This document shows positions 7,434-16,857 of a stretch of DNA of 64,000 nt, in pieces. A program made the translations under genes and the position numbers. The notes beneath the pieces were generated by a model, which was not told the origin of the DNA, did no database searches, and worked only from the letters and a program-made list of their open reading frames with translations. Source of the DNA: Desulfonatronum thioautotrophicum (GTDB lineage: Bacteria > Desulfobacterota > Desulfovibrionia > Desulfovibrionales > Desulfonatronaceae). Location of the stretch: assembly GCF_000934745.1 (NCBI RefSeq), contig NZ_KN882169.1, forward strand, positions 393,371 through 457,370, in the 5' to 3' direction. Position 1 is the stretch's first letter. The number at the start of each line of letters is the position of its first letter.

Positions 7434-9431
7434 ATGAAGAAGCGAATAGGCATCCGCGTTGTAACCATCAGTATGCTTTCATGCCTTTTTCTGTTGCCGG
7501 GATTTTCCGCTTGGGGCACACCACGGCAAGCTGAAATCGACCCGCTTGAAATGAGCTTGGAAGAGCTGATGCAGGTTGTGGTGACCTCTGTCGCTAAAAA
7601 GGAACAGACCCTCTGGGATACTGCCGCCGCGGTCTACGTTATCTCCAATGAAGATATTCGCCGGAGTGGGGCCAAGAATATTCCGGAGGCCCTCCGCATG
7701 GCCCCTGGGGTCCAGGTCTCCGCCATCGCCAACAACAAATGGGCGATATCCATCCGCGGCTTTGCGGAGCGTTTTTCCAACAAGCTTTTGGTATTAGTGG
7801 ATGGTCGAAGCGTCTATAGTCCGCTTTTCTCCGGGGTATTCTGGGAGGCACTGGATGTCCCTTTGGAACTGATCGAGCGGATTGAGGTCATCCGCGGGCC
7901 GGGATCAGCTATCTGGGGGGTCAATGCCGTTAATGGCGTCATCAACATTATCACCAAGTTAGCAGAACAGTCGGAGGGCGGCAGAATTTCCCTGGCAACA
8001 GGTTCCGAACTTCGCCATCGCGGTTTTGTCGGATATGGGAGCGAACTCTCCGAGCAAACGTATTTTCGTCTGCACGCCTTGACGAAGGACACGGCACCCT
8101 CCAGATTTGTCGGAGGAGGCAAGGCAGAGGACGACTGGCAGCTTCGAACCGTTGGTTTGCGCCTGGACCACGCTGGAGAATTTGGTTCCATGATGATCCA
8201 GAGCAGCTTGAACACCACCAACGCAGGTGACGAGTCCAACCTCTCCTCCTCGCCCCCCCGACTTGAGCGCGTTGTCCAAACACAAGAAATCGATACGGGG
8301 TACCTCCTTGGGCGTTGGGAGCATGAGCGCTCCCAGCAACACTCTCGAAGTTTTCAGTTCGCTTTTGAACATTTTCGATGGGATAATGCCGTACTGGCCG
8401 AAAAGCGTTCAACGGTGGACCTGGAATATCAAGAACGGTGGCGTGGATTGCCACGTCACGACGTTATTTGGGGGTTAGGCTATCGCATTAGTTGGGATGA
8501 CATTTCCAATACGCCGACTGTAGTCCTTGAGGATGGATCGGCAACAACACACCTCTACAGTATTTTTGTCCAGGATGAGATATCCATCACCCCAGACAAC
8601 TGGAAGCTTGTTCTCGGCGCTCGCCTGGATCATAACGAATACACGGGGTTTGAGTTGCAACCAAACGCTCGTCTCCTCTGGACCCCGAACGAGTTCCATA
8701 GCCTGTGGATGGCCCTGTCCAGAGCCGTTCGCACACCGTCTCGAACGGAACGGGCAGCCATTGGCTATAATATGGCCCAGCCCGAGAGCCAACCTCCATC
8801 CGTTGTGACCTTTTTTCGCCACTTGGATCGTGCTGAACAAGTCCATGCTCTGGATGCCGGATGGCGTCATCAACTTCTGCCCAGCATGTCCATGGATATT
8901 GCCACATTTTATTATCGATATAACCAGTTGCGTGATCTGGCGATCGACACTCCCGAATTTCAGCCTCCAGGGTTTCTCAATGTACCCGTAATGTTCACAA
9001 ACCAAGGCAGTGCAACAACCACCGGGTTGGAAGTTTCCCTCGACTGGCGACCTTTTGATATCTGGCGACTAGAGGCGTCCATGAGCCTGTTGCGTATCCA
9101 ACGCGAAAGTACTCAGGATCGTATCAGCAATATTGATGACGAGGTTTCTCCCACCCGCTCGTTTTCCTTACGATCCTCCTTGGACCTTTCTTCGGACTTG
9201 CAGTTGGACGCTTGGATTCGTTCCTTCAACGCCATCAAGCAACACGATATTTCTGGGTTTACGACGCTGGACCTTCGTTTAGGATGGCAGGCACGAGACA
9301 ATCTGGAATTATTCATTGTAGGCCAGAACCTGCTCCGCCCATCCCACCCAGAGTTCGTCGAGATCCAGCTTGCATCGACCCCGACAGAAGTTCAACGCAG
9401 TTTCTACTTTGGGATTGACTGGCGTTTTTAA
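7434..9431 (+). CDS. TonB-dependent outer membrane receptor
   Basis: The protein has 665 residues. A signal peptide covers about 1-27 (KKR...SCLFLLPGFSAWG). Then come a TonB-box-like region, a plug domain at about 60-165 (VYVISNEDIRRSGAKNIPEA, IRGFAERFSNKLLVLVDGRS, IEVIRGPGSAIWG, NAVNGVINIITK) and a 22-strand-type barrel ending in an aromatic residue (YFGIDWRF). The mature N-terminus with MSLEELMQVVVTSVAKKEQ is typical of receptors that sit next to YfiR-like proteins and kinases. The substrate is unknown. Its stop TAA overlaps the next start by one base (TAATG). It is the first gene of a four-gene coupled operon and probably acts as uptake and/or sensing front end. Confidence 0.9.
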   Translation: MKKRIGIRVVTISMLSCLFLLPGFSAWGTPRQAEIDPLEMSLEELMQVVVTSVAKKEQTLWDTAAAVYVISNEDIRRSGAKNIPEALRMAPGVQVSAIANNKWAISIRGFAERFSNKLLVLVDGRSVYSPLFSGVFWEALDVPLELIERIEVIRGPGSAIWGVNAVNGVINIITKLAEQSEGGRISLATGSELRHRGFVGYGSELSEQTYFRLHALTKDTAPSRFVGGGKAEDDWQLRTVGLRLDHAGEFGSMMIQSSLNTTNAGDESNLSSSPPRLERVVQTQEIDTGYLLGRWEHERSQQHSRSFQFAFEHFRWDNAVLAEKRSTVDLEYQERWRGLPRHDVIWGLGYRISWDDISNTPTVVLEDGSATTHLYSIFVQDEISITPDNWKLVLGARLDHNEYTGFELQPNARLLWTPNEFHSLWMALSRAVRTPSRTERAAIGYNMAQPESQPPSVVTFFRHLDRAEQVHALDAGWRHQLLPSMSMDIATFYYRYNQLRDLAIDTPEFQPPGFLNVPVMFTNQGSATTTGLEVSLDWRPFDIWRLEASMSLLRIQRESTQDRISNIDDEVSPTRSFSLRSSLDLSSDLQLDAWIRSFNAIKQHDISGFTTLDLRLGWQARDNLELFIVGQNLLRPSHPEFVEIQLASTPTEVQRSFYFGIDWRF

Positions 9432-9964
9432 TGAAAAATCTGAAGATTTTAAGGATTTTCCCCGCGACACTTGTTTGCCTGCTCATCCTCACGTCTTGGG
9501 CTCCGGCGAACAACATTTCCAAGGATGTTGTCAAGGTTGGCTTTATCTTCAACTTTCTCAAATTTGTGGAGTGGCCGAATGATGACACCAATGACGGGTC
9601 ACTTCAGGTCTGTGCGCTGGGCAGGACACCACTTGGCGGCAATCTTGCCATGATGCAATCACGAACAGTCCAAGGAAGAGAAATCAGAGTCAGTCAAAGC
9701 TCTTTCCTGAACGAATTGTTTGGTTGTCACGTTTTATTTATTGCTGACAGCGAAAAAAATCGTGTGAAGGAAATTCTCGCTTCCGTGAAGGAAAAAACTG
9801 TTCTGACTGTCAGCGACATACCAGATTTTATTATTGCGGGGGGGATGATCGGTCTCAATGTTGTGGAGGATCGAATTCGCTTTGAAATCAATAATGCAGC
9901 AGCCCAACATTCGAATTTGCACATCAGTAGCCAATTGCTCAATCTCGCGCTGAAAGTAATCTGA
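9431..9964 (+). CDS. YfiR-like periplasmic protein (DUF4154)
   Basis: The protein has 177 residues with a signal peptide (KNLKILRIFPATLVCLLILT...). The rest matches the YfiR/DUF4154 layout: VKVGFIFNFLKFVEWP, LQVCALGRTPLG, GCHVLFIA, VLTVSDIPDFIIAGGMIGL and IRFEINNAAAQ...LLNLALKV. In Pseudomonas, YfiR is a periplasmic repressor of a diguanylate cyclase. In many other genomes such proteins sit beside a TonB receptor and a CHASE8-type kinase, as here. I infer that it signals to the periplasmic part of the kinase that follows. It overlaps both neighbours by one base, which implies translational coupling. Confidence 0.88.
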   Translation: MKNLKILRIFPATLVCLLILTSWAPANNISKDVVKVGFIFNFLKFVEWPNDDTNDGSLQVCALGRTPLGGNLAMMQSRTVQGREIRVSQSSFLNELFGCHVLFIADSEKNRVKEILASVKEKTVLTVSDIPDFIIAGGMIGLNVVEDRIRFEINNAAAQHSNLHISSQLLNLALKVI

Positions 9965-12309
9965 TGAAGTTGTCCGAATTGAGCATTTCCAAAAAGCTGG
10001 CCTTGATCATTTTATTGGCCACCTCCCTATCGTTATTTTCCACTGCCTTGATTTTTTCCTTTTCCGCCATGCTCCGGGCATATCAGGACACAAAGGAGAA
10101 CATGCAGACCTTGGCCCAGGTGATTGGCCACAACAGCCAAGCAGCCCTGGTTTTCGAGGACAGTCGCGCCGCTTCGACAACACTTTCCGCTCTGCAGGCA
10201 AAATCGGAAATTTCAGGCGCTTGGTTGATGGACGCTCACGGCCACTCCCTCGCAAGCTATACGAGAAACAACCAAGATCGGAGGAATCCATCAGCCAATC
10301 TCTCGCAGAAAATTGTGGAAACTCTTTTACCCTCCACAATCCTTCTCGATGAACCGGTGATGCTGGACAATGCCCTCATCGGGTCCGTAATCCTGGAGGT
10401 AACCATCACACCGGTTTGGATGCAGATCCTGAAGAACCTTGCAGCTTCCGGGCTTTTGGCGCTGGCGGGAATGAGCATGGCCGCCATTTTGGGTATGCGG
10501 TTGGGTGCATCCATTGTCCGCTCTATCATGGATCTCTTGCAGGTAACGGGACTCGTTACCCGAAAAAAGGATTATTCCGTTCGTGTTCCGCAGGCTGGTC
10601 AGGACGAAATTGGAGCCTTGGTCAATAATTTTAATATGATGCTGTCTGAACTGTATTTCCGCGACGAACAGCTTCGACGACACCAAGAAGAGCTGGAAGA
10701 GCAGGTGCGCAATCGCACCGCGGAACTGCATCAGGCCATGAGGGAGGCGGAAGCAGGGACCCAAGCAAAATCTCTTTTTCTGGCCAACATGAGTCATGAA
10801 ATCCGTACCCCCCTCAATGCAATCATTGGAATGGCCGAAGTTTCTCTTGAGACACCAAAAGATGAACTTCGCAGAGATGCTCTGGAGACCATCCTGCACG
10901 AAACCCTCGCCTTGTTGGAAATCATCAACGAAATACTGGATTTTTCCAAAATTGAGGCAGACCAAATTCAGCTTGAGCAAAGGGAATTTTCCATCCAAAA
11001 TGTTCTTCGCCATATTGATACCAGCATTGCCATTCAGGCCAATAGAAAGGGTGTCGTTTACGCCTCAGAAATGGATCCTGACGTGCCGAATCGAATCTAT
11101 GGAGATCCTTTGCGCTTACGGCAAATTCTTTTCAACCTGATAGGCAATGCCTTGAAATTTACAAAAAAAGGGGAAATTCGCGTCCAGGTGGAACTAATTG
11201 GCAAAAACGACCAATTGGCGACCATCCGCTTTTCGGTCACAGACACAGGAATCGGCATTGCGAATGATCGACTGGGCATCATTTTCGACAGTTTTTCTCA
11301 AGCTGACAGCTCCACAACGCGAAAGTACGGAGGCACTGGATTGGGACTGTCTATCAGCAAACGGTTGGTGGAGCTGATGGGAGGTGAAATCGGCGTTACC
11401 AGTCATGTAGGGTCAGGCAGTACGTTTTGGTTTGTCGTGCCTTTTGCAACGGTCGCGGAAACGGCACCAAGCACAGTGGAAGAAATCACGGCCTTTCCTG
11501 ACCTGCCGACTGGCCCTGCTCTCCTTACTCCACACAACATCAAAATTCTTCTCGTCGAAGACTATCCCACCAACCAGCAGGTCGCATTGCGGCATCTACG
11601 TGGAGCGGGATTTTTTGTGGATGTGGCGGAAAACGGTCTTCAGGCCGTTGAAGCCGTTTCCCGTGAGGACTACAATCTGATCTTGATGGACATCCAAATG
11701 CCCGAGATGGACGGATACGCCGCCACACAGGAGATCAGAAAGTTGGAAGAGAAAAACAAGGATAGCACCAGAAACACAAGGATACCGATAATTGCCATGA
11801 CCGCTCATGCCCTCACTGGCTACAAGGACAAATGCCTCGCAGCTGGAATGGATGACTACCTAACCAAACCAATGCGACGTCATGAGTTACTGGCCATGGT
11901 TCAGAAGTGGACGGGCGTGGCGATCGGTAGCTCACCTAGAGCTGTTCGAGAAGGTGTGGAACAGGAAAGTGTGACGCAGGCTCCATTGGATTATGCTTTG
12001 GCATTGGAAGAATTCGAGCAGGATGCCTCCTTTCTTCAGGAAATGATTCAAATATTCATCGCCAATGCCCAACGTCAGATGAAATCCATTGAAAAATCTC
12101 TACAGTCAGGTGACATTGAGGCCGTCGTCGACGAGGCGCATGCAATGAAAGGTGGAGCCGCCAACCTCACGGCGGTGAAAATCGCCGCTCTTGCGCAAGA
12201 CCTTGAGCAGTTTGCTCATGCCGGCTCTTTTTCAGAATGTCACGAAATTTTGTTGAAGCTCCGAGCCAATTTGCACGAACTGCAAGAGTTTACCCGGAGA
12301 CTATCGTGA
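9964..12309 (+). CDS. Hybrid sensor histidine kinase: TM-CHASE8-like-TM-HAMP-HisKA-HATPase-REC-Hpt
   Basis: The protein has 781 residues. The order is TM1 at about 11-37, a periplasmic CHASE8-like domain ([20 protein letters not shown]), TM2 near 157-177, HAMP, coiled coil, and HisKA with phospho-His near 278 ([16 protein letters not shown]). HATPase follows with DTGIGIAN and [11 protein letters not shown] starts near 525 with the acceptor Asp in [11 protein letters not shown] and Lys in YLTKP. A C-terminal Hpt domain carries its His near 726 in [12 protein letters not shown]. It is thus a complete phosphorelay protein. It starts one base inside the yfiR-like stop (TGATG) and overlaps the HD-GYP gene by 4 bases. 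The likely final target is the REC of that HD-GYP protein. Confidence 0.93.
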   Translation: MKLSELSISKKLALIILLATSLSLFSTALIFSFSAMLRAYQDTKENMQTLAQVIGHNSQAALVFEDSRAASTTLSALQAKSEISGAWLMDAHGHSLASYTRNNQDRRNPSANLSQKIVETLLPSTILLDEPVMLDNALIGSVILEVTITPVWMQILKNLAASGLLALAGMSMAAILGMRLGASIVRSIMDLLQVTGLVTRKKDYSVRVPQAGQDEIGALVNNFNMMLSELYFRDEQLRRHQEELEEQVRNRTAELHQAMREAEAGTQAKSLFLANMSHEIRTPLNAIIGMAEVSLETPKDELRRDALETILHETLALLEIINEILDFSKIEADQIQLEQREFSIQNVLRHIDTSIAIQANRKGVVYASEMDPDVPNRIYGDPLRLRQILFNLIGNALKFTKKGEIRVQVELIGKNDQLATIRFSVTDTGIGIANDRLGIIFDSFSQADSSTTRKYGGTGLGLSISKRLVELMGGEIGVTSHVGSGSTFWFVVPFATVAETAPSTVEEITAFPDLPTGPALLTPHNIKILLVEDYPTNQQVALRHLRGAGFFVDVAENGLQAVEAVSREDYNLILMDIQMPEMDGYAATQEIRKLEEKNKDSTRNTRIPIIAMTAHALTGYKDKCLAAGMDDYLTKPMRRHELLAMVQKWTGVAIGSSPRAVREGVEQESVTQAPLDYALALEEFEQDASFLQEMIQIFIANAQRQMKSIEKSLQSGDIEAVVDEAHAMKGGAANLTAVKIAALAQDLEQFAHAGSFSECHEILLKLRANLHELQEFTRRLS

Positions 12310-13334
12310 AAATACTTGTCGTTGACGATGAGCAGGTGAGCCGCATGAAAATGCAGAAAGTGCTCTCATCGCTCTACTCCGTTATTGCCGTTGAAAACGG
12401 AAAAAAGGCCTTGGAACTGGCTCAGTCGATGGATGTGGATATCATTCTTTTGGATATCAGGATGCCCGGCATCGATGGATATGAAGTCTGCAGACAACTC
12501 AAACAGAATACTCGAACTGCGGATATACCAGTGATTTTTTTGACATCCATGGGGCAAACGCTGGACGTCACGATGGGGTTTGACTTGGGAGCCGTGGATT
12601 TCATTACCAAGCCGGTCAGCCCGCCGATCCTCAGAGCGAGAGTGGCTGCCCAACTGACGTTGCATAATCAAAAACGTATTCTGGAAGAAAAAATTCAGGA
12701 ACGCACTCGAGAACTGATCCACACCAGGGAAGAAGTCGTGACCATGCTGGGTGTGGCTGCCGACTTTCGTGACAACGAAACGGGACTGCATATCAACAGA
12801 GTCAGCCGTTACTGCCGGATGATCGCCTCGGCTGGCGGATTGAACGAGGAATTTACCGAGATGATTGCCCTGGCCAGCCCCCTGCACGATGTGGGCAAGA
12901 TTGGCATTCCGGACCAGATTCTGCTGAAACCCGGAAAACTCTCAGTAGCGGAGTTTGAGGTCATCAAAACCCACTGCGTTATTGGCAGGGATATTCTCAA
13001 AAGCAGTACATGGTCGGTTCTTCAGTTGGCTCAAAGCATCGCCATGACACATCATGAAAAGTGGAACGGAGCCGGATACCCACGAGGACTTCGGGGGGAG
13101 GAAATTCCTATCGAGGGCAGGATCACGGCCATTGCCGACGTTTTCGATGCTCTTTCAACGAAACGGCCCTACAAGGAGGCTTGGCCCCTCGAAAAGTGCA
13201 TCGCCCAGATTAACGATGAGTCCGGCAACCATTTCGACCCGAATCTTGTCCAGGCATTCAATACCGCCCTCCCCCAGATTCTGCGCACAGCAACAGAACT
13301 GGCCGATCCAGCGATGCCCCCTGAACCACCATGA
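12306..13334 (+). CDS. Response regulator with HD-GYP domain (c-di-GMP phosphodiesterase)
   Basis: From the GTG at 12306 (GTGA overlap with the kinase) the protein has 342 residues. REC occupies about 1-120 with the DDE pocket, acceptor Asp in ILLDIRMPGIDG and FITKP. A coiled linker leads to an HD-GYP domain with HINRVSRYC, SPLHDVGKIG, HHEKWNGAGYP and DVFDALSTKRPYK. The HD dyad, the GYP triad and the downstream DxxDAL motif are intact. HD-GYP enzymes hydrolyse cyclic di-GMP. The gene therefore gives the cassette an enzymatic output: outer membrane signal, YfiR, kinase, phosphorelay, c-di-GMP level. Confidence 0.93.
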   Translation: MKILVVDDEQVSRMKMQKVLSSLYSVIAVENGKKALELAQSMDVDIILLDIRMPGIDGYEVCRQLKQNTRTADIPVIFLTSMGQTLDVTMGFDLGAVDFITKPVSPPILRARVAAQLTLHNQKRILEEKIQERTRELIHTREEVVTMLGVAADFRDNETGLHINRVSRYCRMIASAGGLNEEFTEMIALASPLHDVGKIGIPDQILLKPGKLSVAEFEVIKTHCVIGRDILKSSTWSVLQLAQSIAMTHHEKWNGAGYPRGLRGEEIPIEGRITAIADVFDALSTKRPYKEAWPLEKCIAQINDESGNHFDPNLVQAFNTALPQILRTATELADPAMPPEPP

Positions 13335-13506
13335 AGCCGGCTCTTCAACTTGAGGATACGAGGAACTGAGCTGGCGTCATGAAGAACGACAGGATGGTAT
13401 GGATGCATGAACGAAACTGGAGATTGCCCGTGAGTTGGCTCAAAAACAGGCTAATGACTGGGCCTTGAAGAATCAGAACGGGTTATGGCTCGCTGACGAC
13501 AACGCC

Positions 13507-13567
13507 TGACCGGAGCGCACCCCAGCTTGTTTTCTTGATGGAACCTCCCGGCAAGCTTCCGGACTTT
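13507..13567 (+). repeat. Imperfect direct repeat, copy B (downstream of HD-GYP gene)
   Basis: This is the partner of 6949-7010. It lies in the otherwise empty 13335-13576 spacer between the HD-GYP gene and the convergent serine hydrolase. On the minus strand both copies keep one matching reading frame (K..LxGR.HQxNxLGxAP), so they may be remnants of one coding sequence rather than attachment sites. Confidence 0.5.
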
Positions 13568-13576
13568 CGACTCACC

Positions 13577-14785
13577 TCAAGGCCTCCTTCCCACACATTC
13601 GGTGATACCCTGCACCCCCACGGCCTCCATCCACAAACACATGGCATCATGGACGAGTTCCCCGCCATGTTCACCATTGGTCAGAATGATGAAACCTCTG
13701 GTTTGAGAACCTTCCGATGTGCTGCCGGGGAGGATGGCCAGGAGGGAATGCCAGGCCGGTGGGTTCGTCCCGGGGTGGAAGGCCAGCAGGCCCTGGCCGT
13801 CCGGCAGATCGAGCAGTCCCAGGCCAAGCCCCCAGCGGCTTCCGGCAAAAAACAAGTCGCTCTCCGTACCAGGTTGGGGCGAAAATATTTCCTGAACAAG
13901 CTCAGGCCGCAGTTCCAGTTGCCCCCCCTCCCCTGCCGCATTCTCCGCCAATGCCACGGCAAAACGGGCCAGGTCCCCGGCTGTTGCCCACAGACCCGCC
14001 GCGGCGAGGGCTGTAAAGTGTCTCTGGGGCACGTCGCGGTTGTCCGCGGTGTAGGACCGGGCCTGATGGCCGTGCAGACGGGAATCGTCGCCAAAACTGC
14101 TCCGCTTCATCTTGAGCGGATTCAGCACCAAATCACTTGCCACCTGGGCAAAAGCACGCCCGGTGACCTCTTCGACCATCAGTTGCATCAGGGTGTAGCC
14201 GCCCCCGGAATAAACCCATTGCTCCCCAGGCGGCAGGATCACGGCCACGCCACGATCATCGGCGTCCGTAGCCGATGTCAGGGAGTCTTCCAGGGTTTGA
14301 GCCGGATGGTCCGGCAAAAAGCCCATGTATCCTGGCACTGAAAGCCCGGCAGTATGGCTGAGAATCCGGCGCAGCGTCACCCCGTCAGGGTCGAATTCCG
14401 ACTCCGGCAATTGCCACCTCGTCAGGTACCCGGAAACCGGTTCATCCAAATCCAGCAACCCATCCTGAACAAGACGCAAGGCCACTGCGGCACTCACTGC
14501 CTTGGAAATGGAGGCGGCCTGAAAGACCGTATCCGGCAGGGCCGGAAGCCACGCATCCATATCCGCCCAACCATACCCCTCCTCCCAAACCACCTCACCA
14601 CTGTCGATCAAGGCCACAGCCACGCCATGGACCTGCCATTTGTCCATCAGGCGAAACATCGTTATTTCCAGTTCCTCAGGCTCCAAAAAGCCTTCCCGAG
14701 CCATGCCCGGAGCAGCGAGGCAGAAGAGCCATAACCAACACAGGCCAAGCAGGAGCAAGCGCGAACAATGAGCATGGTGTAACAT
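13577..14785 (-). CDS. Secreted serine hydrolase, class C beta-lactamase/PBP-like family
   Basis: The protein has 402 residues with a signal peptide at about 1-29 (LLLLGLCWLWLFCLAAPGMA). Features of the beta-lactamase-related fold are VAVALIDSGEVVWEEGYG, the catalytic SxxK in ASISKAVSA, ILSHTAGLS, and FHPGTNPPAW at the KTG/HxG position. The usual YxN motif reads YSGGGYTLMQ, a variant common in this subfamily. It probably acts in the periplasm on an ester, amide or D-amino-acid peptide; the substrate is not predictable. It is transcribed alone, divergent from the DUF305 gene. Confidence 0.85.
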   Translation of the reverse strand: MLHHAHCSRLLLLGLCWLWLFCLAAPGMAREGFLEPEELEITMFRLMDKWQVHGVAVALIDSGEVVWEEGYGWADMDAWLPALPDTVFQAASISKAVSAAVALRLVQDGLLDLDEPVSGYLTRWQLPESEFDPDGVTLRRILSHTAGLSVPGYMGFLPDHPAQTLEDSLTSATDADDRGVAVILPPGEQWVYSGGGYTLMQLMVEEVTGRAFAQVASDLVLNPLKMKRSSFGDDSRLHGHQARSYTADNRDVPQRHFTALAAAGLWATAGDLARFAVALAENAAGEGGQLELRPELVQEIFSPQPGTESDLFFAGSRWGLGLGLLDLPDGQGLLAFHPGTNPPAWHSLLAILPGSTSEGSQTRGFIILTNGEHGGELVHDAMCLWMEAVGVQGITECVGRRP

Positions 14786-14881
14786 GGGATCTCTCTGGGG
14801 TTTGCTAATTTATGCAAATTTTGTTGTGAAGACAGAAAGTGTGCGTTTTGGAGCAGCCGTTGACAACCTTTCTTTATGAGC

Positions 14882-14910
14882 TTAACCGTATCAGCTAGGT
14901 ATGGTATAGT
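14882..14910 (+). promoter_or_regulatory. Putative sigma-70 promoter of the DUF305 gene
   Basis: TTAACC at 14882-14887, a 17-base spacer and TATAGT at 14905-14910 make a reasonable promoter about 125 bases before the start at 15035. A TTGACA also occurs at 14860-14865 but has no matching -10 box at normal spacing. Confidence 0.4.
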
Positions 14911-15034
14911 TCTTTAACATATTTCGGAAGTATTTTTCTTGTTAAAAAAACTTTCGACATGCGCTGATTCGATTGGATCAAACCGTTATCGGGAAGAACA
15001 ATGATTTTATGCACAGTCACATCAACGAGGAGAA

Positions 15035-15619
15035 ATGATGATGAACAAACAGATGATGTTAAAGATTTGGACGCTCCCCATGGTTTTGAGCATGCTGTAT
15101 TTTGTCGCGTTACAGGATATCGCGCTTGCTGAAGAGCATGGTCATCAACATCAGGTCCATAGCGAACTGGAATTTCTCGTGGAAATGATCCCTCACCACC
15201 AGGAGGCCGTGGACAGTGCCAAGCAAATCATGGCCGTGACCGAGCGTCAGGAACTACGCGATTTCGCAAAGGAAATTATTGAGTTGCAGACACAGGAAAT
15301 CGCCAAAATGCGTCAGTGGATCGAACAGTGGCATCCGGATGCGGCAACAGAGGCCGCCTACCAGCCCATGATGCGGGATATCCAGGGTTTATCCCCGCAG
15401 GAAGCGGACATTGTGTTTTTGCAGGACATGATTGAACACCATCTTGCCGCTGTGCATATGGCTCAGGATATACTGGAGAAAAACCTGACCGATAAACCGG
15501 AATTACGGACCCTGGCCGAAGAAATCATCGCCGCTCAGAATCAGGAGATCGATCAAATGCGAGAGTGGTTGGAAAAATGGGGTGAAGCTTCGGCTCCAGC
15601 GGTCCACCAGGGGCATTAA
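15035..15619 (+). CDS. DUF305 (ferritin-like) periplasmic protein with two MIxHH motifs
   Basis: The protein has 194 residues with a signal peptide cut near ALAEE. The mature part has two copies of the DUF305 helix pair: EMIPHHQEAVDSAKQIM near 50-66 and DMIEHHLAAVHMAQDIL near 132-148. Each is followed by an acidic helix ending in IxxxQxQEIxxMRxWIE/LEKW. In this family the HH and nearby Met/Glu residues suggest metal (copper or iron) binding, and members occur with copper-resistance genes. None is adjacent here. A GAGGAG site sits 8 bases before the ATG. The gene is alone, with its own promoter. Confidence 0.88.
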   Translation: MMMNKQMMLKIWTLPMVLSMLYFVALQDIALAEEHGHQHQVHSELEFLVEMIPHHQEAVDSAKQIMAVTERQELRDFAKEIIELQTQEIAKMRQWIEQWHPDAATEAAYQPMMRDIQGLSPQEADIVFLQDMIEHHLAAVHMAQDILEKNLTDKPELRTLAEEIIAAQNQEIDQMREWLEKWGEASAPAVHQGH

Positions 15620-16857
15620 TCCATCCTGGTGGTGGTGAATGTGGACGAAGGAACAGTGTCTCCCACCGGGAGGCACACCCGAAGAGCCGTTCCCTGGCCG
15701 GGACTGCTCTCCAAGCGAATTTCACCGCCATGGGCGTCGACAATGCGTTTGACGATACTCAGACCCAGGCCGGTGCTGCGTTCTCCGGCAGTGGGACGGG
15801 ATGAAGCCTTGGCAAACGGTTGGAAGAGCTTGACCTGGTCTTCCGGGCTGATGCCCGGTCCATGATCCTGGACTGTCAACAGCAGATTCTTCTCTTTGCG
15901 GGCCAGACTGACTTCCACCAGGGTTTGCGCGTTGCTGAACTTCACGGCATTGCTGATCAGGTTGTCCACCACCTGGGTCAGGCGTCCACGATCTCCCTGG
16001 GTGATGAATGGGCCCTCCCCCAGGGTGGTGAAAGACACCCCAACCCCTTTGGTCTGGGCCGTTGTTCGGGCAAAGGATGTCTGCTGGGACACCACCGCCT
16101 CCAGGTCCACGGTTTCCAACTCCAGGGTCAATTTCCCGGACTCGATTTGGGAAAAGTCCAACAGATCCGAGATCAGTTGAAGCAGAAAACCGCAGCTTGA
16201 ATCGATCAATTGGAAATACAGCGCACTATCATCATTGAGCTTGTCCCGAAGGTCGCCCTGAAGCAGTTGGCTCAGGTTCAGGATGTTTCCGATGGGATTA
16301 CGCAAGTCGTGGGCCGCGATGCCCAGAAAGAGGTTTTTCTGCTGATTCAGGGCTTCCAACTCACGGGTCTTTTTGACGAGATCCCGCTGCATGGTTACCA
16401 ACTCATTGTTCAGCCGGGTAACCTCTTCATATCCTTGCAGGTTCATTAGATGCAGTTCGTCAGCCAGTTCCTTGCGCCGCTTGACCTCGGACCGGAGCAA
16501 GGTGATCTGGTCCCCATGCATACTGAGAATCTCTTCATAAAGTTCCATGACCGAGTTGCTGTCTTCGGCCCCGACGATAATCGTCTGGCGTTCGTGACGG
16601 ACTCCGGTGAACTGGAGAATGGTCACCTTGTTGGTCGTGGCTACACCCAGTTCCCAATCCAGGACAATACCTTTCTCCTGAATCTCCTTGAAAAAGTTTC
16701 GAGCCTTGGTCAGTGAAGTGGGATGAACAAATGCCGTAAAGGGTAATCCCGCTGGAACGTTCTCGAATCGGTTACGTTCGTCGGCAAGCACTTCCCGGAC
16801 AAACCCCTTGTCATCACACAGCAAAGCGATAACGTCCCGTTGGTTGCTTCGGTTCAT
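15616..16857 (-). CDS. Cytoplasmic sensor histidine kinase linked to the B12-binding sensor
   Basis: The protein has 413 residues and no membrane segment. Residues 1-110 form a PAS-like domain (VIALLCDDKGFVREVLADE ... VTILQFTGVRHE). Then come a coiled coil (about 115-175), HisKA with phospho-His 183 in GIAAHDLRNPIGN, and HATPase with NLISNAVKFSNA, DHGPGISPED and STGLGLSIVKRIV. There is no receiver domain. Its start codon overlaps the stop of the upstream B12-binding gene by 4 bases (ATGA), so the two are translationally coupled. I infer that the B12 protein controls the kinase. No cognate response regulator is adjacent, so the output is unknown. Confidence 0.92.
   Translation of the reverse strand: MNRSNQRDVIALLCDDKGFVREVLADERNRFENVPAGLPFTAFVHPTSLTKARNFFKEIQEKGIVLDWELGVATTNKVTILQFTGVRHERQTIIVGAEDSNSVMELYEEILSMHGDQITLLRSEVKRRKELADELHLMNLQGYEEVTRLNNELVTMQRDLVKKTRELEALNQQKNLFLGIAAHDLRNPIGNILNLSQLLQGDLRDKLNDDSALYFQLIDSSCGFLLQLISDLLDFSQIESGKLTLELETVDLEAVVSQQTSFARTTAQTKGVGVSFTTLGEGPFITQGDRGRLTQVVDNLISNAVKFSNAQTLVEVSLARKEKNLLLTVQDHGPGISPEDQVKLFQPFAKASSRPTAGERSTGLGLSIVKRIVDAHGGEIRLESSPGQGTALRVCLPVGDTVPSSTFTTTRMD

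Noticed and set aside
14860..14865. TTGACA as the -35 box of the DUF305 gene
   Set aside because: No -10-like hexamer lies 16-18 bases downstream. The TTAACC/TATAGT pair at 14882-14910 fits better.
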